A stretch of DNA of 64,000 bases from Ruminococcus sp. YRD2003. Its GTDB lineage: Bacteria > Bacillota > Clostridia > Oscillospirales > Ruminococcaceae. The stretch is from the NCBI GenBank assembly GCA_900109435.1, contig FNZT01000003.1, positions 124,001 to 188,000 on the forward strand. Direction: 5' to 3'. Under the pieces are notes generated by a model, which was given only the letters and a program-made list of their open reading frames with translations, did no database searches and was not told where the DNA came from. Both the position numbers and the translations under genes were made by a program. Numbering within the stretch: the first letter of the stretch is position 1; each line of letters begins with the position of its first letter. Positions 49,634 to 59,691 of the stretch are shown here, one piece after another.

Positions 49634-49662
49634 GTGACATAAACCGATAACTGTTGTATAAT
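49634..49662 (+). promoter_or_regulatory. Promoter of the AI-2E permease gene
   Basis: GTGACA (49634-49639), 17 bp, TATAAT (49657-49662). Confidence 0.78.
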
Positions 49663-49679
49663 ATTCTTATAGAATCATC

Positions 49680-49709
49680 AGGAGGCACGGCTTCTGCCGT
49701 TTCGTTAAA
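49680..49709 (+). promoter_or_regulatory. Ribosome binding site separated from its start by a small hairpin
   Basis: AGGAGG (49680-49685) is 24 bases from ATG 49710, too far for normal use. Between them ACGGC (49687-49691) and GCCGT (49696-49700) fold over a TTCT loop. Folding would bring the site to about 10 effective bases from the ATG. Confidence 0.5.
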
Positions 49710-50972
49710 ATGGATAGAAAATACCTAAAGCGCTATATCATCATCGCTGTCATCGCTATCATTTCTTGTTTTATAATCAAGAATTTTTCGTTTTTCGGAA
49801 AAATACTCTCATTGGGAGCAAAATCGCTCTACCCTCTTGCTCTCGGAGCTGTCATCGCTTACATCATCAACATTATTATGCGGTGGTATGAGACCAAATA
49901 CTTCCCGAAAAGCGAGAAGAAATTTGTAAAGGTCACTCGCAGACCAGTCTGCCTTGTACTGTCGCTCCTGAGTGCTGCCGCTATACTTGCACTTGTGCTC
50001 AATATTATCATCCCAGAGATAATCAACGCGGTCAAGCTCATCACTACCAAAGTTCCGCCGCTCTACAACGACTGCAAGGTCTTTATCCTGAAAAAGCTCA
50101 GTGAATACCCCGAGCTTCAGCACCAGGCCAACGAGATTTTCAATGAGTTCGATGTCAAGGAGCTTGACTGGACCTCTGTTACCGAGAACGTTTCCTATTT
50201 CGTTCAGCATGGCGTTATAGGCATTATCAGCTCCGCAGTAGGGTTGGTGAGCACCGTTGCAGGTTATGTCACCAACTACATCATCGCCTTCATATTCGCG
50301 ATATATCTTCTTCTCCGCAAGGATAAGATACTGTCCGATATAAACCGTATTCAGGCAGCTTACTTCTCCGAGAAGTTCAACAGGATAATCAATCACGTCT
50401 GCAAGACAGGGCACGAGTGTTTCCGCAATTTCTTCGTCGGACAGTTCATCGAGGCTATAATCCTCGGTTCGCTGTGCTTCATCGGCATGACGGTGCTGAA
50501 ACTTCCGTATGCCGCAATGAGCGGTACCCTTGTTGGCGTAACAGCTCTTATCCCCATTGTCGGTGCTTTCATCGGTGCGGGGTTCAGCGCTTTCATCATT
50601 ATGACCGAGAACCCTATGCAGGCAGTCATTTTCCTCATATTCCTCATCATCTTACAGCAGTTTGAGGGCAATATCATCTACCCGAAGGTAGTAGGCGACT
50701 CTATCGGTCTGCCCGGAATATGGGTGCTTGCGGCAGTAACTGTCGGCGGCGGGCTTTTCGGCATCGTTGGTATGCTCGTCGGAGTACCTCTCGCGGCTAC
50801 TGTATATAAGCTTTCGTTCGACGTGCTTGAAGCAAGAGAAAAGAGGCTTGGGATCGCCTCCCCTGCTCGGGAGAATGAGAAAAAGCCAAAGGATAAAGAA
50901 AAGAGAACTAAAAAGAAAGAGAAACAGCTCGTCCGCTCAGAAAAATCGACAACAAATAAGAAGGAGTCTTGA
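49710..50972 (+). CDS. AI-2E transporter family membrane protein
   Basis: The 420-residue protein has seven or eight membrane helices, a soluble insert (about 90-155) and the family motif [15 protein letters not shown] near 270-284, with [16 protein letters not shown] in the last third. The C-terminus is a highly charged Lys/Glu tail. The family is named after putative autoinducer-2 export but includes Na+/H+ antiporters, so the substrate is open. pflB starts five bases after its stop, suggesting cotranscription, which is an unusual pairing. Confidence 0.87.
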   Translation: MDRKYLKRYIIIAVIAIISCFIIKNFSFFGKILSLGAKSLYPLALGAVIAYIINIIMRWYETKYFPKSEKKFVKVTRRPVCLVLSLLSAAAILALVLNIIIPEIINAVKLITTKVPPLYNDCKVFILKKLSEYPELQHQANEIFNEFDVKELDWTSVTENVSYFVQHGVIGIISSAVGLVSTVAGYVTNYIIAFIFAIYLLLRKDKILSDINRIQAAYFSEKFNRIINHVCKTGHECFRNFFVGQFIEAIILGSLCFIGMTVLKLPYAAMSGTLVGVTALIPIVGAFIGAGFSAFIIMTENPMQAVIFLIFLIILQQFEGNIIYPKVVGDSIGLPGIWVLAAVTVGGGLFGIVGMLVGVPLAATVYKLSFDVLEAREKRLGIASPARENEKKPKDKEKRTKKKEKQLVRSEKSTTNKKES

Positions 50973-50976
50973 TTCT

Positions 50977-53100
50977 ATGTTTGAGTATCTGAAGGAATTC
51001 CCCAAGGAATGGGAGGGCTTCAACGAAGAAAGATGGTGCAATACCTCTATCAACGTCAGAAACTTCATAAAGCATAACTATACGCCGTATGACGGTGATG
51101 AAAGCTTTCTTGCGGGTCCTACTGAAGCGACTAAGAAGCTGTGGGCTGAGGTGATGGAGCTCTCGCGTCAGGAGCGTGAGGCAGGCGGAGTTCTTGACAT
51201 GGACACAAAGATCATTTCAACTATAACCTCCCACGGTGCAGGCTATATCGACAAGGAGCTCGAACAGATAGTCGGTCTCCAGACGGACAAGCCTTTCAAG
51301 CGTGCCCTCCAGCCTTTCGGCGGTATCCGTATGGCTCAGCAGGCTTGCAAGGAGTATGGATATGAAGTTGACCCTGAGGTCGTTGAGATATTCACAAAGT
51401 ACCGCAAGACCCACAATCAGGGCGTTTTCGATGCGTACACTCCCGAGATGAGGCTCGCACGCCATTCCGCTATACTCACAGGTCTGCCCGATGCTTACGG
51501 CAGAGGCCGTATCATCGGCGATTACAGGCGTGTTGCACTCTATGGTGTGGACATACTCATAAAGGACAAGAAGCATCAGATAGATACTTCGCTCGTAAGA
51601 ATGACCTCGAGGAATATTCGTCTCCGCGAGGAACTTGCCGAGCAGGTCCGCGCTCTTGAAGACCTCAAGAAGCTCGGTGAGATATACGGATTCGATATCT
51701 CCAAGCCTGCCGCAAATGCGAAGGAGGCTGTTCAGTGGCTGTACTTCGGTTATCTCGCCGCTGTCAAAGAGCAGAACGGTGCTGCGATGTCGCTCGGACG
51801 CACCTCCACTTTCCTCGATATCTATATCCAGCGTGACCTCGACCGCGGTCTTATCACCGAGGAACAGGCTCAGGAGCTCATCGACCATTTCATAATGAAG
51901 CTTCGTATAGTCAAGTTTGCGCGTACTCCAGAGTATAATGAGCTTTTCTCGGGCGACCCGACATGGATAACCGAATCTATCGGCGGTCTGCTGGTCGACG
52001 GTCATCACCTCGTAACAAAGAACAGCTTCCGCTATCTGCACACCCTTGAGAACCTCGGAACTGCTCCCGAGCCGAATATGACTGTCCTTTGGTCAACGAA
52101 GCTCCCGCGCAATTTCAAGGTCTACTGTGCGAAAATGTCGATACAGACCTCGTCTATCCAGTACGAGAATGATGATATGATGCGTGAGATACACGGTGAT
52201 GACTACGCTATCGCCTGCTGTGTTTCTTCGATGGTAGTCGGCAAGGAGATGCAGTTCTTCGGTGCAAGAGCCAACCTTGCAAAATGCCTTCTTTATGCGA
52301 TAAACGGTGGTATAGACGAACGTCTCGGCTTGCAGGTTGGACCTAAGTTCCGCCCTGTAGATACTGAATATCTCGACTACGATGACGTATGGAGCAAGTA
52401 CAAGGATATGATGGAGTGGCTCGCGGGACTTTACGTGAACACTCTCAATGTCATACACTATATGCATGACAAGTACAGCTATGAGAGACTTCAAATGGCT
52501 TTGCACGACCGTGACGTCAAGCGCTATTTTGCGACGGGTATCGCAGGACTTTCAGTTGTTGCCGATTCGCTTTCCGCAATCAAGTACGCTAAAGTCAAGC
52601 CTATCCGTAAGGATATTGAAATTAAGGACAAAGCAGGCAATGTTGTTGACGTTGCAAAGAATGTCATTGTTGACTACGAGATAGAAGGAGATTTCCCGAA
52701 ATACGGAAATAACGACGACCGTGTCGACCAGATCGCTTGTACCGTTGTCCGCTACTTTATGGACTGCATAAGAAAGCACCACACTTACCGTGACGGCGTT
52801 CCTACGATGTCTATACTTACCATCACGTCGAATGTCGTATACGGCAAGAAGACAGGCAATACTCCTGACGGACGCAAACAGGGAGTGCCGCTTGCTCCGG
52901 GAGCTAATCCCATGCACGGCAGAGATACTCACGGAGCCGTTGCATCGCTCGCTTCCGTTGCAAAGCTCCCCTTCCGCAACGCTCAGGACGGTATCTCTAA
53001 TACATTCTCGATAATACCCGATGCTCTCGGAAAGGATATGCAGGTGTTTGCAGGCGATATCGACCTTGACAGGCTTGCTGCGGAGGCTGACGATGAATGA
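50977..53100 (+). CDS. pflB: Pyruvate formate-lyase body lacking the glycyl-radical domain
   Basis: The 707-residue protein follows E. coli PflB from WEGFNEERW through the active-site pair C414-C415 ([11 protein letters not shown]) to the [12 protein letters not shown] segment. It then ends where E. coli continues into the glycyl-radical domain. The radical motif RVSGYA is absent here and occurs in the separate gene 53318-53557. The enzyme cleaves pyruvate with CoA to acetyl-CoA and formate. AAGGAG precedes ATG 50977; the frame upstream overlaps the permease gene. No pflA activase lies adjacent. The TGA stop overlaps the next start by eight bases. Confidence 0.94.
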   Translation: MFEYLKEFPKEWEGFNEERWCNTSINVRNFIKHNYTPYDGDESFLAGPTEATKKLWAEVMELSRQEREAGGVLDMDTKIISTITSHGAGYIDKELEQIVGLQTDKPFKRALQPFGGIRMAQQACKEYGYEVDPEVVEIFTKYRKTHNQGVFDAYTPEMRLARHSAILTGLPDAYGRGRIIGDYRRVALYGVDILIKDKKHQIDTSLVRMTSRNIRLREELAEQVRALEDLKKLGEIYGFDISKPAANAKEAVQWLYFGYLAAVKEQNGAAMSLGRTSTFLDIYIQRDLDRGLITEEQAQELIDHFIMKLRIVKFARTPEYNELFSGDPTWITESIGGLLVDGHHLVTKNSFRYLHTLENLGTAPEPNMTVLWSTKLPRNFKVYCAKMSIQTSSIQYENDDMMREIHGDDYAIACCVSSMVVGKEMQFFGARANLAKCLLYAINGGIDERLGLQVGPKFRPVDTEYLDYDDVWSKYKDMMEWLAGLYVNTLNVIHYMHDKYSYERLQMALHDRDVKRYFATGIAGLSVVADSLSAIKYAKVKPIRKDIEIKDKAGNVVDVAKNVIVDYEIEGDFPKYGNNDDRVDQIACTVVRYFMDCIRKHHTYRDGVPTMSILTITSNVVYGKKTGNTPDGRKQGVPLAPGANPMHGRDTHGAVASLASVAKLPFRNAQDGISNTFSIIPDALGKDMQVFAGDIDLDRLAAEADDE

Positions 53101-53305
53101 GGATATTCTTACCCCCGCGGACAGAAGCCCTGAGGAGCTTGCAAAACTGATAGACGCTCTGTTTTCGCAGGGAAGCGGTCATATAAATGTTACTTCCGCT
53201 GAAGGTGACGGGCTGAAAGTCGACACTGTAAAAAGCACAGACATATGCGGTGTAAAGGGCGCGTGCTGTCAGCCTACAGAGGAAGCTATAGATAACGACG
53301 AATAA
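53093..53305 (+). CDS. Cysteine-ended 70-residue protein between the two pyruvate formate-lyase parts
   Basis: ATG 53093 lies six bases behind GGAGG (53082-53086) and overlaps the pflB stop. The product contains [15 protein letters not shown], similar to [17 protein letters not shown] at the entry of the glycyl-radical domain, but has no RVSGY motif. It ends in a cysteine cluster (CGVKGACC). It looks like a divergent half of a glycyl-radical domain with a new tail. It could be a linker subunit, a redox or metal site, or a remnant. The next gene follows in 12 bases. Confidence 0.75.
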   Translation: MNEDILTPADRSPEELAKLIDALFSQGSGHINVTSAEGDGLKVDTVKSTDICGVKGACCQPTEEAIDNDE

Positions 53306-53317
53306 AGGAGGATAATT

Positions 53318-53557
53318 ATGGCTAATGATAAACAGGTAGATAACCTTATTGAACTTCTCGACGGCTATGTCAAGAAGGGCGGACATCATCTTAATGTAAA
53401 TGTTTTCACACGTGAAACTCTGCTTGATGCACAGGCACATCCCGAGAAGTACCCTCAGCTCACAGTCAGAGTATCGGGATACGCTGTCAATTTCGTCAAA
53501 CTCACAAAGGAACAGCAGGACGACGTTATTTCACGTACCTTCCACAGCAAACTGTAA
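53318..53557 (+). CDS. Autonomous glycyl-radical domain of pyruvate formate-lyase (GrcA/YfiD-like)
   Basis: The 79-residue protein corresponds to the C-terminal domain of Pfl[19 protein letters not shown], then [17 protein letters not shown] with radical glycine G54, ending [12 protein letters not shown]. coli GrcA is a similar free-standing domain that repairs oxygen-damaged PflB, but there the main enzyme keeps its own copy. Here the main enzyme has none, so this subunit should be essential for activity. It has a perfect AAAGGAGG site, consistent with high or stoichiometric expression, and is followed by a strong terminator. Confidence 0.95.
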   Translation: MANDKQVDNLIELLDGYVKKGGHHLNVNVFTRETLLDAQAHPEKYPQLTVRVSGYAVNFVKLTKEQQDDVISRTFHSKL

Positions 53558-53574
53558 TTGCTTTATATACGATA

Positions 53575-53613
53575 AAAAAGAGGTATCACTTTCACAGTGA
53601 TACCTCTTTTTTT
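53575..53613. terminator. Bidirectional terminator between the pyruvate formate-lyase operon and the ABC gene
   Basis: AAAAAGAGGTATCACT (53575-53590) and AGTGATACCTCTTTTT (53596-53611) form a perfect stem flanked by T-runs on both strands. A second GC-rich hairpin (CAGCGGCG / CGCCGCTG, 53614-53637) lies beside it on the ABC gene side. Confidence 0.93.
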
Positions 53614-53645
53614 CAGCGGCGAGAAGTTACGCCGCTGAATCATTA

Positions 53646-56600
53646 TTATTCTGTTCTGAGAGCAACAACAGGGTCTTTCTTAGCTGCGCTTCTCGAGGGA
53701 ATGATACCCGAGATAAGTGTGAGCATTACACTTATCATTATGAGTATAACTGCTGCGGGCAAAGGCAGAACAGACTTGAGGTTCGTAATGCCTGTCAGAC
53801 CTTTGATTATAGCATTTATCGGGAATGTTGCGAGCCATGAAACAATGACTCCGAGAAGTCCCGATGTAAAGCCTATGAGCATAGTTTCTGCATTGAACAT
53901 ATTGCTTACGTTTCGCTTGGAAGCACCTATCGCACGGAGTATACCTATCTCCTTGGTGCGTTCCTGAACAGAGATCAGCGTGATAACTCCTATCATTATT
54001 GAGGAAACGATGAGCGAGATGCTGACGAAAGCGATGAGCACGTAAGTGATGGCATTGATTATAGTGGTGATGCTGCTCATCATAAGACCGATGTAGTCGG
54101 TGTATTTGATGGCGTCAAGTTCGTCTTTGCCCTCGTTGTAGTCCTTGATAACGTCCTCTATGACGTCTTTTTTCTCAAACGACTTGGAATACAGACTTAT
54201 CATTGACGGGTCGTCGAGGTCGATATAGCCCATTTTGCGGAGGTTATCTTCGTATGTTGCATTTGAGAACTCAACTATCTCATCATAAAAGTAAGCTGCA
54301 TCGGAAGCCTTCATATCCTTCATCATCTGGTCGAGAGCCGCAAGCATCTGATCGGGTTCCATAGTACCGAGCTGCTCCATTACCTGCTGAGCGTACTGAG
54401 CCTTTATCTGCTCCTGAACGCCCTGAGTATAAGCGGCGGTGAGGTCGTCGTCACTCATCTGCGAGAGATAACCTCGAATATCGTTTTCGGCGACTCCCAT
54501 CTGCTGAGTGAGCATCTGTACGAGCGCTGTCTCCATATCCTCACGCTTGACGTCCTTCATAGCCTCGGCAGTCATCTGTGCTAGCTCATCTTGCTTGGGA
54601 GTGCTCATGATCTGAACATAGAGTGCGGTTTTATCGGCGTCGCCCTTTCCGTCGACATAAGTGCGGAAGAGCTCCTGCTTCTCCTCGTCGGTGAGAGTTC
54701 CGGCTGCGGGCTTGAAAGGAAGTCCCGAGATAACATCTTTTTCGGGAGCATCGAGCTGAGCCTTGATAACGTCGGCGTCGTGTGAGTTTTCGATGATATA
54801 GCGGGTCAGGTCGCTCGTGTATCCTATAGCGCCCGTGAGCATGGCAGTCTTTGAGTCTTCGCTCGGGCGGATGATACCGCTGACCTTGATGTCGATACCG
54901 TTGTCATAGAGATAGGTCATACCTGCCTCGGTATCTCGGAGGTCGGAGTAAGTATTGGTAGCCTTGTCGTACTTGAAGCAGTCGGAGTTGAGGACTACGC
55001 GGTAAGTTCTGTTGCATATATCCTCGTAGCTCCACTGCTGCTGATTGAACTCGACCTTTGTAGTACCGTCCATAGCAGCAGTCATGATCTTGTCTATCTC
55101 CTCTTTTGTCTCAAGACCGAGAGCATAAAGCACAACGTCGTTGAGCTCGTTGTTCTTATCGAGTACGAGCACGACCTCGTCATAGCTGTTCGGCCATGAA
55201 CCGTAAACGACATCATACTGCTTTTCAAGGAGAGGGCTGACTTTTTTGCCGTTTTCGCCCGAGAGCATTTCCTGCCAAAGCTTCATCTGCATACTGCTGC
55301 CCATCATTTCGCCCATCATTGAGCCGCTGTTCATGCTCGACATCGCTGACATATCAATGTTCATAGCTTCTGCCATGAGCTCGGTCATGAGCTGCTCGGC
55401 ATCAGAGATGATGATATCGCCGTCAACGTTTTTGGTATAGACGAGCATATCGTAATCGTATGCATACTGAACGCCGTTAAGAGCGCTGTTGAGCTTGGAG
55501 CCCTCATCCGCTTTCTGCTCTTCAATGTAAGCCTTGAACGATTTGAGGTCGTTTTCCGAATTCTCCTTATCGTTGAAGGCGTTGACTATCTCATAGACAG
55601 CCGAGCGCTTGTATACAGCGTCCTTATCGTGGTCGATATCACCGCTGCCGAGCTTCATGAATGTCTCCATTATTGCCGAGAGGTCGGTGTTTGTGTGCTC
55701 GATAGCGAGAGGATATGAGGAAAGCGTCTCCTCCTGTATGTCGTCGATGTAGTTCTGGAAGCCCTGTGATACTGCGTATATAAGGGCGATACCGATGATG
55801 CCGATACTTCCTGCGAAGGATGTCAGCATAGTGCGCCCCTTCTTGGTGAAGAGGTTCTTCATCGAAAGTCCGAGCGAGGTCATGAATGACATAGAGGGCT
55901 TCTTCTTTTTTACGCCCGCTTCCTCGTCCTGCAGGGTCTTGTCACGGACTTCCTCCATCTGTATCTCCTTCTCGGTCAGCGGAGCGGAGTCCTCCTTGAT
56001 AACGCCGTCGAGCATACGCACGATACGGGTGGAGTATCTCTCTGCGAGCTCGGGGTTATGTGTGACCATGATAACGAGTCTGTCCTTGGATATATCCTTG
56101 AGGATATCCATTACCTGCTCACTCGTTACGGTGTCGAGAGCTCCCGTAGGCTCATCTGCGAGGATGATATCGGGGTCATTGACGATAGCACGTGCGATAG
56201 CTACACGCTGCATCTGTCCGCCCGACATCTCAGACGGACGCTTGTTGAACTGGTTCCCGAGCCCGACCTTCTCGAGAGCCTTCTTTGCACGTTCAACTCG
56301 TTCATTCTTGGATACGCCCGAGAGCGTCAGCGCGAGCTCTACATTGCGGAGCACGGTCTGATGAGGAATGAGGTTGTAGCTCTGGAAAACGAAGCCTATG
56401 GAGTGGTTGCGGTAGGAGTCCCAGTCACGGTCCTTGTACTCCTTGGTGGAGCGTCCGTTGATGACGAGGTCGCCCTCCGTGTACTTGTCAAGACCGCCGA
56501 TGATGTTGAGCATCGTTGTCTTTCCGCAGCCCGACGGACCGAGGATGGCAACAAATTCCGACTGTCTGAATTTAAGGTCGATACCCTTCAATGCGTGAAC

Positions 56601-56651
56601 GGTGTTCTCGCCCGCAAGGTAATCCTTCTTTATGCCTTTTAATTCGAGCAT
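53646..56651 (-). CDS. MacB-like ABC transporter, ATPase fused to FtsX-type permease
   Basis: The 1001-residue protein starts with an ABC domain (1-225; Walker A GPSGCGKT 38-45, signature MSGGQMQRVAIARA near 142, Walker B with ADEPTGALD near 165). One membrane helix follows near 265-300, then about 500 extracytoplasmic residues rich in Asp/Met/Gln, and the FtsX permease with three helices in the last 180 residues. MacB-type machines use extracellular motions to export peptides or lipoproteins, or to relay signals. The large extracellular insert is distinctive. AGGAGG precedes the start, and no partner gene is adjacent. Confidence 0.92.
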   Translation of the reverse strand: MLELKGIKKDYLAGENTVHALKGIDLKFRQSEFVAILGPSGCGKTTMLNIIGGLDKYTEGDLVINGRSTKEYKDRDWDSYRNHSIGFVFQSYNLIPHQTVLRNVELALTLSGVSKNERVERAKKALEKVGLGNQFNKRPSEMSGGQMQRVAIARAIVNDPDIILADEPTGALDTVTSEQVMDILKDISKDRLVIMVTHNPELAERYSTRIVRMLDGVIKEDSAPLTEKEIQMEEVRDKTLQDEEAGVKKKKPSMSFMTSLGLSMKNLFTKKGRTMLTSFAGSIGIIGIALIYAVSQGFQNYIDDIQEETLSSYPLAIEHTNTDLSAIMETFMKLGSGDIDHDKDAVYKRSAVYEIVNAFNDKENSENDLKSFKAYIEEQKADEGSKLNSALNGVQYAYDYDMLVYTKNVDGDIIISDAEQLMTELMAEAMNIDMSAMSSMNSGSMMGEMMGSSMQMKLWQEMLSGENGKKVSPLLEKQYDVVYGSWPNSYDEVVLVLDKNNELNDVVLYALGLETKEEIDKIMTAAMDGTTKVEFNQQQWSYEDICNRTYRVVLNSDCFKYDKATNTYSDLRDTEAGMTYLYDNGIDIKVSGIIRPSEDSKTAMLTGAIGYTSDLTRYIIENSHDADVIKAQLDAPEKDVISGLPFKPAAGTLTDEEKQELFRTYVDGKGDADKTALYVQIMSTPKQDELAQMTAEAMKDVKREDMETALVQMLTQQMGVAENDIRGYLSQMSDDDLTAAYTQGVQEQIKAQYAQQVMEQLGTMEPDQMLAALDQMMKDMKASDAAYFYDEIVEFSNATYEDNLRKMGYIDLDDPSMISLYSKSFEKKDVIEDVIKDYNEGKDELDAIKYTDYIGLMMSSITTIINAITYVLIAFVSISLIVSSIMIGVITLISVQERTKEIGILRAIGASKRNVSNMFNAETMLIGFTSGLLGVIVSWLATFPINAIIKGLTGITNLKSVLPLPAAVILIMISVMLTLISGIIPSRSAAKKDPVVALRTE

Positions 56652-56720
56652 AATATCCCTCCTGTATTAGTTTACTCTGTCATTATATTCCGCATTTCTC
56701 AAATCTTCCTCAACTAAGTG

Positions 56721-56749
56721 TTTACATTAAAAATCGTTTGTGTTATAAT
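56721..56749 (+). promoter_or_regulatory. Promoter of the RNA methyltransferase gene
   Basis: TTTACA (56721-56726), 17 bp, TATAAT (56744-56749). Confidence 0.8.
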
Positions 56750-56780
56750 TGTAGCAATGCTACTTAAAAAAGGTGATATT

Positions 56781-57596
56781 ATGCCAGAAATTATAGAATT
56801 TGATAACATAGAGGCACCCGAACTTGCGATGTATCGTCCGCAAAGAGAGCCGCAGCTGCTGCACTGGTACGAACCTGAAGCAGGTATATTCCTCACAGAG
56901 AGCCCGAAGGTAATAGAGCGGGCGCTCCGAGCCGGATATGAGCCGCTGTCGATGCTCTGTGAACGCCGCGACATCGATGGAGAAGCGGCTGAAGTCACAG
57001 CGGCAGCGAATGTGCCTGTATATACAGCTGACAGTGATATCATCACGGAGCTGACAGGCTTTAAGCTAATACGCGGTGTTGTTTGTGCAATGAGAAGACG
57101 TCGGCTGCCCGCTCCCGAGGAACTGTGCAGCAATGCCAAAAGGATAGCTGTACTGGAAAATGTAGTGAACCCTACCAACGTGGGAGCTATTTTCCGCTCG
57201 GCAGCTGCACTCGGGATAGAGGCGGTAATACTCACAAATACTTGCTCAGACCCGTTGTATCGGCGCTCTTCGCGCGTGAGCATGGGGACTGTCTTTCAGG
57301 TGCCGTGGACGTATATGGACTCTCCGCTGACGGACATGGAGCTCCTTCATTCGCTTGGCTATAAGACGGCGGCGATGGCTCTTGTCTCTGACAGCGTGGA
57401 TATCGACGATGAGCAGCTAAACTCGGAGGAAAAACTCGCAGTCGTGCTTGGAGCGGAAGGTGACGGACTCTCACATGAAACTATAACCGCTTCGGACTAT
57501 AAGGTCTGCATACCGATGTCAAATGAAGTAGATTCGCTGAACGTTGCAGCAGCTTCTGCTGTGGCGTTTTGGCAGCTCGGAAAGAGACGAATGTAG
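56781..57596 (+). CDS. SpoU/TrmH-type RNA 2'-O-methyltransferase
   Basis: The 271-residue protein has the three SPOUT motifs: NPTNVGAIFRSAAALG (motif 1), VVLGAEGDGLSHE (motif 2) and IPMSNEVDSLNVAAASAVAF (motif 3). It would use SAM to 2'-O-methylate a ribose in rRNA or tRNA; the exact site cannot be told. ATG 56781 follows AAGGTGAT; the frame from TTG 56718 overlaps the promoter. Confidence 0.92.
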   Translation: MPEIIEFDNIEAPELAMYRPQREPQLLHWYEPEAGIFLTESPKVIERALRAGYEPLSMLCERRDIDGEAAEVTAAANVPVYTADSDIITELTGFKLIRGVVCAMRRRRLPAPEELCSNAKRIAVLENVVNPTNVGAIFRSAAALGIEAVILTNTCSDPLYRRSSRVSMGTVFQVPWTYMDSPLTDMELLHSLGYKTAAMALVSDSVDIDDEQLNSEEKLAVVLGAEGDGLSHETITASDYKVCIPMSNEVDSLNVAAASAVAFWQLGKRRM

Positions 57597-57646
57597 GCCG
57601 CATCGACGTTTCTCACGAGCGTTTTTACACAAAAGAAATTTTGTTC

Positions 57647-57675
57647 TTGCTATTTGGGAGCAAATGTGTTATAAT
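57647..57675 (+). promoter_or_regulatory. Promoter of uvrB-uvrA
   Basis: TTGCTA (57647-57652), 17 bp, TATAAT (57670-57675). No GAAC-N4-GTTC LexA box is visible around it, so classic SOS control is not supported. Confidence 0.8.
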
Positions 57676-57710
57676 AATAGACAGACATAATCGTATCAAG
57701 GAGGTTAGCT

Positions 57711-59672
57711 ATGGACCATTTCGTTCTCCACTCGGATTACGCACCTGCGGGCGACCAGCCGCAGGCTATAGATAAGCTCGCCAAAGGTATAGAAGCAGGC
57801 AAAAAGGAACAGATACTACTCGGAGTAACAGGCTCAGGCAAGACATTTACAATGGCTAATGTAATAGCCCGTGTGAACAAGCCTACTCTTGTGCTCGCTC
57901 ACAACAAGATACTTGCTGCACAGCTTTGCTCGGAGTTTCGCGAGTTCTTCCCCGAAAATGCCGTTGAATACTTCGTTTCCTACTACGACTACTATCAGCC
58001 AGAGGCTTATGTCCCGTCTACCGACAGTTACATCGAAAAGGATTCCTCAATAAACGACGAGATAGACAAGCTGCGGCACTCCGCTACCACTGCCCTTGCA
58101 GAGCGCAGAGACGTCATCATCGTAGCGAGCGTATCGTGCATTTACTCTCTCGGAAGCCCTGACGAATACCGCTCTATGTGCGTCTCTATACGTCAGGGAG
58201 CCGAAAAACCTCGCGACCAGCTTATTTCCGAGCTCGTCCGCATACGCTACGAGCGCAACGACATCGCCTTTGAGCGTAACAGGTTCAGAGTACGCGGAGA
58301 CGTTGTCGAGATATTCCCCGCGAGGTCGAGCGATACGGCTGTCCGTGTGGAGTACTTCGGCGACGAGGTCGACCGCATCTCCGAGATAAACGTTGTCACC
58401 GGCGAAGTCAAAGCAGTTGTCAGCCATGTGGCTATTTTCCCTGCATCGCACTACGTCGTAGGCGATGACAAGCTCGAAAATGCCCTCAAGGAGATAGACC
58501 GAGAGCTTGCCGAGCGTATCGACTACTTCCAGAAGAACAATAAACTCATCGAAGCTCAGCGCATAGAACAGCGCACTCACTACGATATGGAGATGATACG
58601 CGAGGTCGGCTACTGTTCGGGCGTAGAGAACTACTCGCGTGTACTTGCGGGACGTCCTGCGGGAAGTACTCCCCTCACCCTCATGGACCACTTCCCCGAG
58701 GACTTCCTCCTCATCGTGGATGAGAGCCACGTGACGCTTCCACAGGTACGCGCGATGTATGCAGGAGACCGCGCAAGAAAGACCACCCTCGTCGATTACG
58801 GCTTCCGCCTGCCGAGCGCTATGGATAACCGTCCGCTCAACTTCGATGAGTTCAACGCTCACATACATCAGGCGATATATGTCAGTGCGACTCCTGGACA
58901 GATAGAGCGCGAAAAGACCGATATCATTGTCGAGCAGCTCATACGTCCGACGGGGCTCGTCGACCCCGAGATAATCGTCAAGCCCACTCAGGGACAGGTC
59001 GACGACCTGCTCTCCGAGATAAACGAGCGCGTGGAGAAGCACGAGCGCGTCCTCGTCACGACGCTGACCAAGAAAATGGCTGAGGACCTGACCTCCTACT
59101 ATGAGGGGCTCGGTGTGAAGGTGCGATACCTCCACCACGACATCGACACAATTGAGCGCATGGAGATAATCAAAGACCTGCGAAACGGAGTATTCGACGT
59201 CCTTGTAGGTATCAACCTTCTGCGTGAGGGGCTCGATATCCCCGAGGTCAGTCTCATAGCTATACTCGATGCTGACAAGGAAGGCTTCCTCCGAAGTGAG
59301 ACTTCGCTTATACAGACTATCGGACGAGCCGCGCGAAACGCTTCGGGACAGGTCATAATGTACGCGGATACGGTAACGGGCTCCATGGAGCGTGCTATCA
59401 CCGAGACCGAACGCCGACGCGCCATACAGACTGCCTTCAACAAGGAACACGGCATAGTTCCTAAAACGATAATCAAGGATGTCCGCGACGTACTGGAGAT
59501 AACCTCGAAGCCCAAACTCGAAAAGAAGCTCAATAAGAAGAAACTCTCGGGCGGAGAGAAGCAGCAGCTCATAGACAAGCTTACCTCCGAGATGAAGAAC
59601 GCCGCGAAACTGCTTGAATTCGAGCACGCCGCGTACCTGCGCGATAAGATAAAAGAATTACAGGGAGAATGA
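57711..59672 (+). CDS. uvrB: Excinuclease ABC subunit B
   Basis: The 653-residue protein has Walker A GVTGSGKT (about 39-46), the beta-hairpin [12 protein letters not shown] that inserts between strands, helicase motifs through QTIGRAARN and a C-terminal UVR domain that contacts UvrC. It is the damage-verifying helicase of nucleotide excision repair. AAGGAGG precedes the ATG. uvrA starts 19 bases downstream. Confidence 0.98.
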   Translation: MDHFVLHSDYAPAGDQPQAIDKLAKGIEAGKKEQILLGVTGSGKTFTMANVIARVNKPTLVLAHNKILAAQLCSEFREFFPENAVEYFVSYYDYYQPEAYVPSTDSYIEKDSSINDEIDKLRHSATTALAERRDVIIVASVSCIYSLGSPDEYRSMCVSIRQGAEKPRDQLISELVRIRYERNDIAFERNRFRVRGDVVEIFPARSSDTAVRVEYFGDEVDRISEINVVTGEVKAVVSHVAIFPASHYVVGDDKLENALKEIDRELAERIDYFQKNNKLIEAQRIEQRTHYDMEMIREVGYCSGVENYSRVLAGRPAGSTPLTLMDHFPEDFLLIVDESHVTLPQVRAMYAGDRARKTTLVDYGFRLPSAMDNRPLNFDEFNAHIHQAIYVSATPGQIEREKTDIIVEQLIRPTGLVDPEIIVKPTQGQVDDLLSEINERVEKHERVLVTTLTKKMAEDLTSYYEGLGVKVRYLHHDIDTIERMEIIKDLRNGVFDVLVGINLLREGLDIPEVSLIAILDADKEGFLRSETSLIQTIGRAARNASGQVIMYADTVTGSMERAITETERRRAIQTAFNKEHGIVPKTIIKDVRDVLEITSKPKLEKKLNKKKLSGGEKQQLIDKLTSEMKNAAKLLEFEHAAYLRDKIKELQGE

Positions 59673-59691
59673 CCCGCTTTAAGGAGTAAAT

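Noticed and set aside
50767..50976. N-terminal extension of pflB by 70 codons
   Set aside because: It overlaps the permease gene in another frame, reads as low-complexity basic sequence, and AAGGAG supports ATG 50977.
53021..53100. Frameshift or sequencing error breaking pflB
   Set aside because: Joining the frames would not restore the radical motif, which lies in a third frame with its own perfect ribosome binding site. All three frames have proper starts.
57601..57710. LexA/SOS box ahead of uvrB
   Set aside because: No GAAC-N4-GTTC palindrome is present.
58047..59627. 526-codon open frame antisense to uvrB
   Set aside because: It is the complement of a real, strongly biased gene, has no ribosome binding site and encodes nothing recognisable.
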